A stretch of 64,000 bases of DNA from Prochlorococcus marinus str. MIT 0919 (GTDB lineage Bacteria > Cyanobacteriota > Cyanobacteriia > PCC-6307 > Cyanobiaceae): contig NZ_CP114779.1 in NCBI RefSeq assembly GCF_027359375.1, forward strand, positions 372,001-436,000, written 5' to 3'. This document shows positions 16,993 to 25,229 of the stretch, piece after piece. Position 1 is the first letter of the stretch. Each line of letters starts with the position of its first letter. Both the position numbers and the translations under genes were made by a program. The notes below the pieces were generated by a model. That model saw only the letters and a program-made list of their open reading frames with translations. It was not told the DNA's origin and made no database searches.

Positions 16993-17925
16993 TTAACGCA
17001 GCCCAAGTTTCCTGGCTTCACGATAAATTGCACGAACCCCAATTAAGTTCAACGGAATTCGCAAAATCTCCATGGCCAATGCTGGGTAACCATATTTAAT
17101 AAATATATAAAGTAAAGGTTTGATCCTAGATACATTAAAAAGGCCTCCAATTGTTAGTGTTTCCCATAGAACTCTGTGTAAAAATGTGTATTGAATAATA
17201 AAACGTACTCGAAGAGTTGGATGTTTTCGGTAAAAAACAAGTGCCATTTTTGCTCTTTCTTTCTCTACTCGTATCAAGTCGGGTATTTGAGACAACTTTA
17301 GAGATGGATGCCAGTGATAACCAACAGCGTTAGGACATTTAATAAGTCTTACACCCAAACTTCTAAGGCGCTCACCTAACTCTAAATCCTCCCAGCCATA
17401 TAAAACAAATGCTGGGTCAAATAACCCTGCTGATAGAAGAACTTTCTTGTCAATTGCCACATTTCCTGTAGCAAAATAAGCCCATGACAAATCACTTAAT
17501 TTATGGGGTTCGGAAATAGGATTATCAAAATTAGAAGTGTTGACAACAGCGCCGTAAGTAAAGCAATTTCTATTAGGATTTACTCTCCAAAACCTACTAA
17601 GAGAAAGGGCATGAGACTCTAAGAAAGAATCCGTTACGACTAAATCACTATCTATAAATACAATAACATCCCCTTTTGAATGTAAAACCCCATTATTGCG
17701 TCCTTGACCTGGACCTTGATGTTCTTGCTCTATCAAAGTAACATGCTTAAAAATATTCTTATTTTCCTTAATCCAGGCAGGTGTACCATCTGTAGAACCA
17801 TCGTCTACTACTACAACCTCATAGTCATTAATTAATGCTGAATATTTCTGGTTTTCAAGCGCTATTAAGCACTTTTCTAAAATAGGCTTCCGATTGTATG
17901 TAGGGATAATTACACTTATATGCAT
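16993..17925 (-). CDS. Family 2 glycosyltransferase
   Basis: A 310-residue GT-A fold glycosyltransferase. The N-terminus ISVIIPTYNRKPILEKCL, the VVVDDGSTDGT segment and the DSDLVV (DXD-type) motif near residue 93 are typical of GT2 enzymes, which transfer sugars from nucleotide-sugars to surface polysaccharide or lipid acceptors. A later YGWEDLELGERLRSLG segment supplies the ED acid and acceptor-site region. The C-terminal hydrophobic portion may lie on the membrane. The substrate cannot be deduced. It stands between the 49-residue basic protein gene and rpsB, with no obvious polysaccharide cluster around it. Confidence 0.88.
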   Translation of the reverse strand: MHISVIIPTYNRKPILEKCLIALENQKYSALINDYEVVVVDDGSTDGTPAWIKENKNIFKHVTLIEQEHQGPGQGRNNGVLHSKGDVIVFIDSDLVVTDSFLESHALSLSRFWRVNPNRNCFTYGAVVNTSNFDNPISEPHKLSDLSWAYFATGNVAIDKKVLLSAGLFDPAFVLYGWEDLELGERLRSLGVRLIKCPNAVGYHWHPSLKLSQIPDLIRVEKERAKMALVFYRKHPTLRVRFIIQYTFLHRVLWETLTIGGLFNVSRIKPLLYIFIKYGYPALAMEILRIPLNLIGVRAIYREARKLGLR

Positions 17926-18001
17926 GCTTGAGATTTTACTTTATGGTTATTTGTTCGAATTAATTTTTAGATCTAGAGAAGAACAAAGATATTTTAATGA
18001 A

Positions 18002-18151
18002 TTAATCGGCGGCTCCACCATTATTTGCAGTGCCTGTAACACCATTACCTGCTCCTTCTCCACGAGAACTTAGTTTACGCTTCTTAAATTTTCTGGCATA
18101 GGCTCTATTCCTTTCTTGTTTTTCTTTCTTGAGATTTCTTCGCTTAGACAT
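18002..18151 (-). CDS. Small basic conserved protein, 49 residues
   Basis: A short minus-strand frame from ATG 18151 to TAA 18002. The N-terminal half is extremely basic (MSKRRNLKKEKQERNRAYAR, then KFKKRKLSSR) and the C-terminal half is Gly/Ala/Asn-rich and acidic at the end (GGAAD). The composition suggests a nucleic-acid or ribosome-associated peptide, but I know no defined function. It begins 29 bp downstream of devA on the same strand and ends 76 bp before the glycosyltransferase gene. The clean codon use and gene-tight placement support it being real. Confidence 0.7.
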   Translation of the reverse strand: MSKRRNLKKEKQERNRAYARKFKKRKLSSRGEGAGNGVTGTANNGGAAD

Positions 18152-18180
18152 TTTTTAAAAGCTATGTCCGCTTACTTTAC

Positions 18181-18870
18181 TCATGAAAGTGCAATTAATC
18201 TTCCATCTTCCATTTTTAAGAGACGATCTGCCACATCTAAAATCCTTGGATCATGAGTAACAATCAAAACCGCACAAGATTGCTCTAATGCAAGGCGTTT
18301 AAGTAATGAAACAACCTCTCTGCCTGTACCGCTATCAAGCGCAGCCGTAGGTTCATCTGCAAGCAACAATTTAGGTCTTGCAGCTAAAGCTCTTGCTATC
18401 GCAACCCTTTGTTTTTGACCTCCAGATAAATCGTGTGGAAGTTTATTCATATGTTCTGTGAGGCCAACTTCTTTTAACCAATTTCTAGATTGTTTCCTGC
18501 GATCTCTATAAGAAAACCCAGTTAGTAAATCAGCTCCTATTTGAACGTTTTGCTCTGCGGTTAAACATCTAAGAAGATTATGTCCCTGAAAAATCATTCC
18601 AATATTTCTTCGTAAGATTTGACGAGTTTTTCTTGATGAATTTTTAAGCTGTCTCCCTAAAACAAACAGTTGACCTTCCTGCACATTACGCAAAGCACCA
18701 ATAAGAGTAAGCAAAGTAGTTTTCCCGCAGCCAGATGGACCAGTTAATAAAACAACTTCGCCGGGGGAAATTGTTAAAGAAATAGAATGTAGAACTTTCT
18801 TCTTCATTGATCCTTTGCCATACCAATGACTGAGTTCCTGAATATCAACAGAATGAGAATATAGATTCAT
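18181..18870 (-). CDS. devA: DevA-type ABC transporter ATP-binding protein
   Basis: A 229-residue ABC ATPase of the MacB/LolD/DevA group. Motifs are complete: Walker A TGPSGCGKTTLL near residues 38-49, signature LSGGQKQRVAIARALAA, Walker B LLLADEPTAALDSGTG, and H-loop VTHDPR. With devC and devB directly upstream on the same strand it forms a DevBCA-type exporter, which in filamentous cyanobacteria exports heterocyst glycolipids together with a TolC-like outer-membrane protein. In a unicellular picocyanobacterium the substrate is unknown. There is a gap of 38 bp from devC. Confidence 0.9.
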   Translation of the reverse strand: MNLYSHSVDIQELSHWYGKGSMKKKVLHSISLTISPGEVVLLTGPSGCGKTTLLTLIGALRNVQEGQLFVLGRQLKNSSRKTRQILRRNIGMIFQGHNLLRCLTAEQNVQIGADLLTGFSYRDRRKQSRNWLKEVGLTEHMNKLPHDLSGGQKQRVAIARALAARPKLLLADEPTAALDSGTGREVVSLLKRLALEQSCAVLIVTHDPRILDVADRLLKMEDGRLIALS

Positions 18871-18908
18871 TTAGTGAACTTAATTACTATTAATCATGAT
18901 ATTTAGAA

Positions 18909-20081
18909 TTAAAAAATCTCGGCTGGATCTGCATCAACAAGCCTACGCATAGCAAAGAAAGCTGATGTCATACACATAAAAAGTATTAGTAAAAAAACTA
19001 GTAGCGCTCTCCCAGAATCCATTGCAACAGGTAATTTTGTAGAACTTCTAACTAATGCATACAAACCTTGACCACTCAAATAAGCAGGTATATAACCTAA
19101 AACAGAAAGGAACAAACCTTCTCTAGCAACCACACCAAATAGCGTTTTCAAACGATATCCCATTGCCATTAAAGTTGCATATTCTGGCAAATGGTCACTA
19201 ACATCACTATATAAGATTTGATAAACAATTACACAACCAACTATAAATCCCATTCCAGCTCCAAGAGTGAAAATAAATCCTATTGAAGTACTACTCCGCC
19301 AATAATTTTTCTCAAATTCGATAAAATCATCTCTTGTTAAAACTTTTACATCATTGGGCAAGATAGATGTTAATGATCTAACAACATTTTCCTTATTAGC
19401 AGATGGATTTAATCTGACAAGTCCTATTTCTATACTCCCAGGAGAAGTACTTGGTAAAAGATGCAAAAAGGTTTCTCTACTAGTAATTAAATTTCCATCA
19501 GCTCCAAAAGATGGTCCTAAACTAACTAAACCTACAACGCGCACACTTTTACCAGCCACTTCTGTATCAACTGTTTTGCCTTCCTGGAACCATTTAGCAA
19601 CTGGTCCAAATTCATCTCTAGATAAAACATCAAACAAAACTCGGCCTTTACTATTAAGCAAGAGTGCTTTTGAAGCAAAGTTTGGTTCAGTTAAAAGTGC
19701 ATCATTAGGTTCAAAACCAAGAGCGAGTATTGATCTGGTGGATAATGTTTGAGGGTTCCTCCACAAAAGAAAATTCCAATTAACCGGTGTAATCCCAATT
19801 ACATCTTTATGAGCCATGGTTTGAACAAGTCTTCTTCTGGGAAATCCACTCATGCTGATTGAACTCATTGAGCGTGGACTCATTAATACCAAGTCAGCAT
19901 CAAATAGTTTATGAACAGTCACGCTTGCATCAAACAATCCATCTCTAAACCCCAACTGCATAAACATAAGAATACCTGCGAAACATATTCCTGCTATTGC
20001 TACAACTAAACGTACAGGTTGGCGAGTTAAAAGTAACCACGCCAGTGGAATTCGCCTATTTATCCAAAATTTTATATTCAC
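18909..20081 (-). CDS. devC: DevC-type ABC exporter permease (FtsX-like)
   Basis: A 390-residue membrane protein with the MacB/DevC layout: one N-terminal helix (residues about 25-45), a large periplasmic domain (about 50-265), and three C-terminal helices including a GMGFIVGCVIVYQILYSDV segment typical of the FtsX-like domain. The conserved YATLMAMGYRLKTLFGVVAREGLFLS region, seen in part as YATLMAMGY, follows. The start codon overlaps the devB stop by 4 bp (ATGA), showing translational coupling. It should pair with DevA as the ATPase and DevB as the periplasmic adaptor. Confidence 0.9.
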   Translation of the reverse strand: MNIKFWINRRIPLAWLLLTRQPVRLVVAIAGICFAGILMFMQLGFRDGLFDASVTVHKLFDADLVLMSPRSMSSISMSGFPRRRLVQTMAHKDVIGITPVNWNFLLWRNPQTLSTRSILALGFEPNDALLTEPNFASKALLLNSKGRVLFDVLSRDEFGPVAKWFQEGKTVDTEVAGKSVRVVGLVSLGPSFGADGNLITSRETFLHLLPSTSPGSIEIGLVRLNPSANKENVVRSLTSILPNDVKVLTRDDFIEFEKNYWRSSTSIGFIFTLGAGMGFIVGCVIVYQILYSDVSDHLPEYATLMAMGYRLKTLFGVVAREGLFLSVLGYIPAYLSGQGLYALVRSSTKLPVAMDSGRALLVFLLILFMCMTSAFFAMRRLVDADPAEIF

Positions 20082-21103
20082 TGTGAGCTAAATCTGGCAA
20101 TAACTTTCATGCCACTAAATCTTGAAACTCTTGCTGATGATGATTCTTCAAGAATAACTCGTACTTCAACAATCCTTGCATCTGCGTCTCCTGTTGGGTC
20201 TGTTGATAAAACTTTTCGTTGCCGAATTTGAGGGCTAATTTTAGAAACATATCCGTAAAGAGTTCCATCAAAACCTCCATTTTCACTAATTAAAGTTACT
20301 TGTTGATTAACGATTACCCTGTTGATATCGGATTCATAGACTTCAATCAAAGCTTCCATAACGTCAATTGATCCAACTTGTAAAACACCTTCTGAGCCTG
20401 GACGTTCTCCTACGCGTGAGTTAATTCGTAAAACTATGCCATTAATTGGACTCTTTAATTGTGTATGACTCAGGTCAACTTCTATTCCTTTAATCTCAGC
20501 AACTATTTGTTGTTTCTTACCAAGCAAGATTTGTAGAGTATCTTCCTTAGATTCTGAAAGTGATTCTGAAGATGCTCCTTCTTGAGAAGTTTTCTTGTAT
20601 CTGGCCACTTCTCGTTCTTGAAAAAGTATATTGCTATTTATTGTTTGCAACTGAACTCGACTAATTTCTAGATCTGCCAAAAGTCTGTATCTATTATCAA
20701 AAATGGCAAGTATTTGTCCTTCTTTAATTGGATCACCTTCCTCTACATATAATTCTGCAATTCTAGGTGTGCCACCGAAACTACTAACAGGTGCAGCTAA
20801 TACTCTTGATTCTCCCTTGGGGGTTAACTGCCCAAGAGCTGCTACTGCTTCAACTACCCTTACCGCACTTAATGAAACAGGAGCTTCTTCAGGGAGGGTC
20901 TCATTCTTTCTATTTAAAATTAGAACTGCAACTATTAATAGGATTCCTATGGTAGGGAACCAAATGGTTTTCAAATTAATTTTTCTAAGAAATCTTTCGG
21001 ACAATTGAAAAGAACCATATCTATATATTCGTCTGCCCAATTTGGACCAAACGTCTTCGCTAGAACATTGCGGGTCTTGTCGTTGCGTTTTTGTTGAAGG
21101 CAA
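20078..21103 (-). CDS. devB: DevB-type membrane fusion (HlyD-family) adaptor
   Basis: A periplasmic adaptor of the HlyD/AcrA/DevB class that links the inner-membrane exporter to an outer-membrane channel. An N-terminal membrane anchor (TIWFPTIGILLIVAVLIL) is followed by a lipoyl half-motif (VEEGDPIKEGQILAIFD), a coiled-coil hairpin, and the second half (LKSPINGIVLRINSRVGE). The ATG at 21103 gives 341 residues but overlaps pcyA by 133 bp. A TTG at 20975, overlapping the pcyA stop, would start the protein right before the membrane anchor, and I think it at least as likely. It overlaps devC by 4 bp. Confidence 0.87.
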   Translation of the reverse strand: MPSTKTQRQDPQCSSEDVWSKLGRRIYRYGSFQLSERFLRKINLKTIWFPTIGILLIVAVLILNRKNETLPEEAPVSLSAVRVVEAVAALGQLTPKGESRVLAAPVSSFGGTPRIAELYVEEGDPIKEGQILAIFDNRYRLLADLEISRVQLQTINSNILFQEREVARYKKTSQEGASSESLSESKEDTLQILLGKKQQIVAEIKGIEVDLSHTQLKSPINGIVLRINSRVGERPGSEGVLQVGSIDVMEALIEVYESDINRVIVNQQVTLISENGGFDGTLYGYVSKISPQIRQRKVLSTDPTGDADARIVEVRVILEESSSARVSRFSGMKVIARFSSQ

Positions 21104-21693
21104 TAATTCCTCTGCCTATTATATCGTGCAATCGTGAGTGGTGAAGATACTGAATCGGGCTTAATGGATTTAGCATTAAAAATTAGTATATCCAAAAACC
21201 AATTAACTATCTCTTGAAAGCTCTTTTTTTCTGAACTCCCCTGTGGTCTTATAAATAGCACGTAATCAGAAAAGATATCTCCCCATTCAGGTAGTTTTCT
21301 AGTATTTTTAAAAAATGGGAAATTCAATTCTTCTAAATTCTTCCTTATAGAACTAGGAAGTGATTCATCAACAGGAGATAGATCAACTATTGCAGCAGAA
21401 ATGCCATCTATTCCTGCAACAATATCCACTCCGAAGATGGGGAGATCAAACCTTGGGTCGGGAAAGAAAACACAGTGTAATATTTCCAAGGCTGACCCAA
21501 TCTTTGCTATTTCCAAATGAATCTTTCTGAACCCAATAGATTTGTGAACCTCATTGACAATAAGTAATTCATCGTCTGCCAGCTTTCCATATATATTCCT
21601 TAGTTTTGGATCTAAGTCCAAGGGAATTAAATCTGTCAAGCCGTTTCTCTTCAGCCTGATTAGATTTGAAACTGACTCTAAAAGAGGTTCCAG
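20971..21693 (-). CDS. pcyA: Phycocyanobilin:ferredoxin oxidoreductase PcyA (apparent non-canonical start)
   Basis: PcyA reduces biliverdin to phycocyanobilin in four electrons from ferredoxin. The catalytic residues can be placed: Glu and His in RKIHLEIAKIG and LEILHCVFFPDP, and Asp in FGVDIVAG. The C-terminal segment KRNDKTRNVLAKTFG is also diagnostic. The first canonical start is TTG at 21639 (222 residues). Upstream in frame lies a family-like helix, LEPLLESVSNLIRLKRNG, that aligns with the known N-terminal helix of PcyA but contains no ATG, GTG or TTG before the stop at 21705. I place the start at CTG 21693-21691 (240 residues), by inference. This would overlap the earliest possible start of the divergent peptidase gene. 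Confidence 0.85.
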   Translation of the reverse strand: MEPLLESVSNLIRLKRNGLTDLIPLDLDPKLRNIYGKLADDELLIVNEVHKSIGFRKIHLEIAKIGSALEILHCVFFPDPRFDLPIFGVDIVAGIDGISAAIVDLSPVDESLPSSIRKNLEELNFPFFKNTRKLPEWGDIFSDYVLFIRPQGSSEKKSFQEIVNWFLDILIFNAKSIKPDSVSSPLTIARYNRQRNYCLQQKRNDKTRNVLAKTFGPNWADEYIDMVLFNCPKDFLEKLI

Positions 21694-23030
21694 AGTTAAA
21701 AGTTATAGAAACAAGTAATCAAGAATATGCCAAAAAGGTTCAGAATGGAACATCAAATAAATCTAAAAAATTGATCCAAGGGCCGACAGTAGAAATGTGG
21801 TCTCTAGACAACGGGGCTAGATGTGTCTCTGTTTTTATGAAAGAGGCCCCTATTACATGTATTGATTTCTGGTGCAAAGCAGGAAGTTCCTTTGAGAAGA
21901 AAGGTGAGGAAGGCATGGCACATTTCCTAGAACACATGATATTCAAAGGGACAAATCAATTAAAAGAAGGGGAATTTGACTTAAAGATTGAAGCTTTAGG
22001 AGGAGCAAGTAATGCAGCCACTGGATTAGATGATGTTCACTTTTATGTATTGGTACCTTCTGAAAATGTTGAACAGGCCGTTCAATTGCTTACTCACCTC
22101 GTGCTTTCGCCGTCTATTAATCACAAAGCATTTAATTTGGAGAGGGATGTGGTGTTAGAAGAAATTGCTCAAAGTAACGATCAGCCAGAAGATCAGATAT
22201 TTGAAATTTTCCTAGAAAATTGTTGGGAAGAACATCCGTATGGTAGACGTATATTAGGTAATCCTAAAAGTCTGAGGAATATAACTCCTAACTCATTAAG
22301 AAAATTTCATAGAAATTTCTATCGAGCGAATAATATTACCTTATCAATTGCAGGGGAAATTCCATCAAACATAAAAGAAATTATTAATAATACTGAGTTA
22401 AGTAAATTGACTTCTCAACAAAATTTGGAAGCAGGAGAGACTTTATCAAAACAACTAATTTTCTGCTCTGGACACAAAGAAATAGAAATAAGAAGGCTAG
22501 AATCTGCGAGGATATTAATGGCATGGCCAATTCCACCAGCAAGTGATCAGATGAAAATAATGGGTTACGATATAGCAACGACTATTCTTGGCGAAGGTAG
22601 GCGTAGTCGTCTTGTACATAAATTAAGAGAAGAACTTCAAATTGTAGAATCTATAGATGTGGATATAACAGCACTTGAACAAGGTGGAATAGTTATTTTA
22701 GAGGCCTGTTGTATAGAAAGTAATTTAAGGGAAGTTGAAGATGAAATTAATAAAATTCTAAAAGATAGTTTTAATAATCCACCTAGCGAAAAAGAATTAA
22801 AACGAGCATGTCAACTGGTCCAAAACAGCCTGTGCTTCGGCCTTGAATTACCAAGTCAAGTTGCATCATTAGCAGGAGTCCAAGCGCTATGGTCAAGAAA
22901 TCAACCCCTCCTTAAACCTCTAGAATACGTAAGTACATGGTCTAGCAATTTATTGACAAAGAACATATTTAATCATTTGAAGCCTGAGCTCGGGTTCACA
23001 CTACTAGCTAAACCTAAAGGCAAAAATTAA
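21666..23030 (+). CDS. M16-family zinc peptidase, catalytic subunit
   Basis: An insulinase/processing-peptidase family protein (pitrilysin clan). The inverted zinc motif HxxEH is intact in MAHFLEHMIFKGT, with the downstream Glu in the ERDVVLEEIAQ segment, so it should be catalytically active. The earliest start is TTG at 21666 (454 residues). TTG at 21771 or ATG at 21795 (just before WSLDNGARCV, the usual family beginning) are alternatives, and 21771 would clear the pcyA start. It overlaps the next M16 gene by one base (TAATG), a strong sign of coupling, so the pair probably works as a heterodimer. Substrate unknown. Confidence 0.9.
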   Translation: MKLTLKEVPELKVIETSNQEYAKKVQNGTSNKSKKLIQGPTVEMWSLDNGARCVSVFMKEAPITCIDFWCKAGSSFEKKGEEGMAHFLEHMIFKGTNQLKEGEFDLKIEALGGASNAATGLDDVHFYVLVPSENVEQAVQLLTHLVLSPSINHKAFNLERDVVLEEIAQSNDQPEDQIFEIFLENCWEEHPYGRRILGNPKSLRNITPNSLRKFHRNFYRANNITLSIAGEIPSNIKEIINNTELSKLTSQQNLEAGETLSKQLIFCSGHKEIEIRRLESARILMAWPIPPASDQMKIMGYDIATTILGEGRRSRLVHKLREELQIVESIDVDITALEQGGIVILEACCIESNLREVEDEINKILKDSFNNPPSEKELKRACQLVQNSLCFGLELPSQVASLAGVQALWSRNQPLLKPLEYVSTWSSNLLTKNIFNHLKPELGFTLLAKPKGKN

Positions 23031-24292
23031 TGTCACCCGTTCAGTTACTTCTTGATCCACGAAATACAACAGGCATTCTAGCGGGAAAGTTATGGATAAG
23101 AGAAGGAAGCCGAGCAGATCCTTATTCTAAAAAAGGCCTGCATCAAATACTAGGTGGCGTAATCAATCGAGGTTGTGGTCCTTATAACCACATAGAAGTA
23201 GCAGATTTAATTGAAGGCTCTGGGGCTGAATTGAGATGCGATACATTTGAGGATGGCTTGTTAATAAGTCTCAAATGTGCTGCAAAAGATCATTCAACAA
23301 TATTACCTTTACTAGGATGGATGATTACATCTCCAATTCTTGAGACTAGTCAAATTAATATTGAACGTGAGTTATCTATTCAAGGATTAAAAAGACAAAA
23401 TGAGAGTCCTTTCCACCTAGCCTTCAATAGCTGGAGGGAACTTGTCTACAAAGGTTCGGTATATGGTCATGACCCTTTAGGTAGTATTGACAATATAGCA
23501 CTCATAAACAGAGATGATATTGTAGGCAAAGCAAAAAAATTACCTAGTAGTGAAAAGACATTAATTCTTTCTGGTTCAATACCTGAAAGTTACATTGATG
23601 ACATATCAACAATTGGAAAAATAAATCTTTTAACCAATGGAGCGTCAAATGTTTCAGAGAGACAGAATGAGATCGAAAAATTTAAACAAGAAGAAGATAA
23701 GCAGACGATAGTGCTAACAAAGCAAGATATATCTCAAGTTGTACTCATACTTGGAACAAAGACGATAGCTCATTCTCATAATGATGATTTACTACTCAGA
23801 CTTTTAAGTTGCTATTTAGGTTCAGGGATGTCGAGCTTACTATTCAGAAAATTGAGAGAAGAGTATGGAGTTGCATATGACGTAGGGGTATATCACCCTA
23901 TTAGAGAATATAATGCGCCTTTTATAGTGCACGCATCTACGACTAAAGAAAAAGCAAATAAATCTTTCGAACTTCTTATATCCTGCTGGAGGAGCTTAAT
24001 GGAAAATGAGTTATCTGAAGACGATATGCATTTGATAAGAGCAAAATTTAAAGGGAACATGGCACAAAATTCACAAACTATTAGTCAAAGAGCTGAGAGG
24101 AAGGCTCAGCTAATGGGATTCAAAATGAGAGTTGATTATGATGAGACTTGCATTGACAGAATAAATTCAATAACTTCCAAGGAAATAAATCAAATAGCAA
24201 ACAGATATTTACAAAAACCTAAGCTTAGTATCTGTGGCCATCAAAATTCATTAAACAAAATTCAATCCCAATGGCTACATAAGCCTTTCTAG
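23030..24292 (+). CDS. M16-family peptidase, non-catalytic subunit
   Basis: A 420-residue M16-fold protein that lacks the HxxEH zinc motif in its N-terminal region (the equivalent segment reads LHQILGGVINRGCG), so it should be the non-catalytic partner. The second-half motif FRKLREEYGVAYDVGVY, with the conserved R/Y substrate-binding residues, is intact. It is translationally coupled to the catalytic gene through TAATG. In known M16B systems two such subunits enclose the substrate chamber. Confidence 0.88.
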   Translation: MSPVQLLLDPRNTTGILAGKLWIREGSRADPYSKKGLHQILGGVINRGCGPYNHIEVADLIEGSGAELRCDTFEDGLLISLKCAAKDHSTILPLLGWMITSPILETSQINIERELSIQGLKRQNESPFHLAFNSWRELVYKGSVYGHDPLGSIDNIALINRDDIVGKAKKLPSSEKTLILSGSIPESYIDDISTIGKINLLTNGASNVSERQNEIEKFKQEEDKQTIVLTKQDISQVVLILGTKTIAHSHNDDLLLRLLSCYLGSGMSSLLFRKLREEYGVAYDVGVYHPIREYNAPFIVHASTTKEKANKSFELLISCWRSLMENELSEDDMHLIRAKFKGNMAQNSQTISQRAERKAQLMGFKMRVDYDETCIDRINSITSKEINQIANRYLQKPKLSICGHQNSLNKIQSQWLHKPF

Positions 24293-24300
24293 TTGTCTCA

Positions 24301-24510
24301 TTATACAAGAGATAAGTTATCTAACGGTATTAAGAATGTTCCTCTTCTGAAACGAACTTCAACTAAATTGATTGCTCTTAATCCAACGACAACTCCAAAC
24401 TCATCCATGGAAACCAAGTCTGGAGGCCTGAGCATAGGCATTGGATCAGTAGTCTTCAAATAAGGCAGAGCAATTGTCAATGAGACCCTATCTCCAATTG
24501 ATACCTTCAT
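24301..24510 (-). CDS. sipA: SipA-like SH3-fold regulatory protein (DUF3148)
   Basis: A 69-residue protein of the DUF3148 family. The signature LKTTDPMPMLRPPDLV and the closing VEVRFRRGTFLIPLDNL match SipA, a small SH3-like protein that binds the histidine kinase NblS in cyanobacteria and modulates its signalling in light and nutrient stress. The start is ATG at 24510 (MKVSIGDRV); the frame stays open upstream, but the extra residues do not fit the family. It is divergent from bioY. The function in this host is inferred from work on other cyanobacteria. Confidence 0.85.
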   Translation of the reverse strand: MKVSIGDRVSLTIALPYLKTTDPMPMLRPPDLVSMDEFGVVVGLRAINLVEVRFRRGTFLIPLDNLSLV

Positions 24511-24659
24511 GTAACTGAAACGGTTAAAATTTGAATCTTTATTCAAATATAATTCATCATTCAAACTACATAAGTTGGTTTGTTGAGAAAAAAAATATAT
24601 TTCTATTGCTAGCAAATCTGGTTTTGGTATTGCAGGATAATAGTAATTGCCTACGACTG

Positions 24660-25229
24660 TTGAAAGTCTTATTTTTATGGAGTGGGGCTATAGCAGGATT
24701 GCTCTTCATAATAATGGGTATGATGATACCTACTGCTTTACTAGTTCCAAAAACTGATTTATCCGCGAATATAATAGCTCTCCCTAGCAGCTGGCAAATA
24801 CCTGCTTTAATGATTACTGGTTTAGTTTGTGGGAAAAAGACAGGGTTCATATCTACAGTTGCCTACCTTGTCATTGGCATTTTTTATTTGCCAATCTTTC
24901 ATGGGGGGGGGAGTACAGGTTATTTGATGACACCAGAAATGGGTTATCTAATAGGGTTTATTCCAGCAATATGGCTTGTAGGTCAGCTCTCAGAAAGTAA
25001 AAAACAAACTTCACTAATTGAGCTAACTTATTATGCACTTTTAGGATTATTGGTAATACACTCAGTTGGCATTGTCAATATAATCTTTGGGTCATTAACC
25101 TCTAGATGGTCTGAGGGTTTTTTATATCTTATTTATATATATACTATCTCTACTTTGCCATCCCAATTTATAGTATGCCCAGCTATAGCAATAATTTCTA
25201 AAAGTCTTAAATTCATATTAGTAAGATGA
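24660..25229 (+). CDS. bioY: BioY-family biotin transporter component
   Basis: A membrane protein of about 189 residues with five or six hydrophobic segments, matching BioY, the substrate-binding S component of the ECF-type biotin importer. The segment TPEMGYLIGFIPAIWLVG is the conserved mid-protein motif of the family. The frame is open from ATG 24531, but the first 43 residues look non-coding and would crowd the sipA promoter, so I chose TTG at 24660, just before the first helix. It overlaps lspA by 4 bp. A run of nine G (24903-24911) lies in the coding sequence, encoding Gly-Gly-Gly. Confidence 0.8.
   Translation: MKVLFLWSGAIAGLLFIIMGMMIPTALLVPKTDLSANIIALPSSWQIPALMITGLVCGKKTGFISTVAYLVIGIFYLPIFHGGGSTGYLMTPEMGYLIGFIPAIWLVGQLSESKKQTSLIELTYYALLGLLVIHSVGIVNIIFGSLTSRWSEGFLYLIYIYTISTLPSQFIVCPAIAIISKSLKFILVR
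24903..24911 (+). repeat. Nine-G homopolymer inside bioY
   Basis: An uninterrupted run of nine G, read as three glycine codons after His (HGGGSTGY). It stands out in an AT-rich sequence. A one-base slip would shift the bioY frame. Confidence 0.9.

Noticed and set aside
19354-19752. Plus-strand open frame of 132 codons inside devC.
   Set aside because: Low-information antisense frame; the devC reading on the other strand explains the sequence fully.
24531-24659. N-terminal extension of bioY from ATG 24531.
   Set aside because: The 43 residues do not resemble BioY, and the stretch must hold promoters for the divergent sipA and bioY genes.
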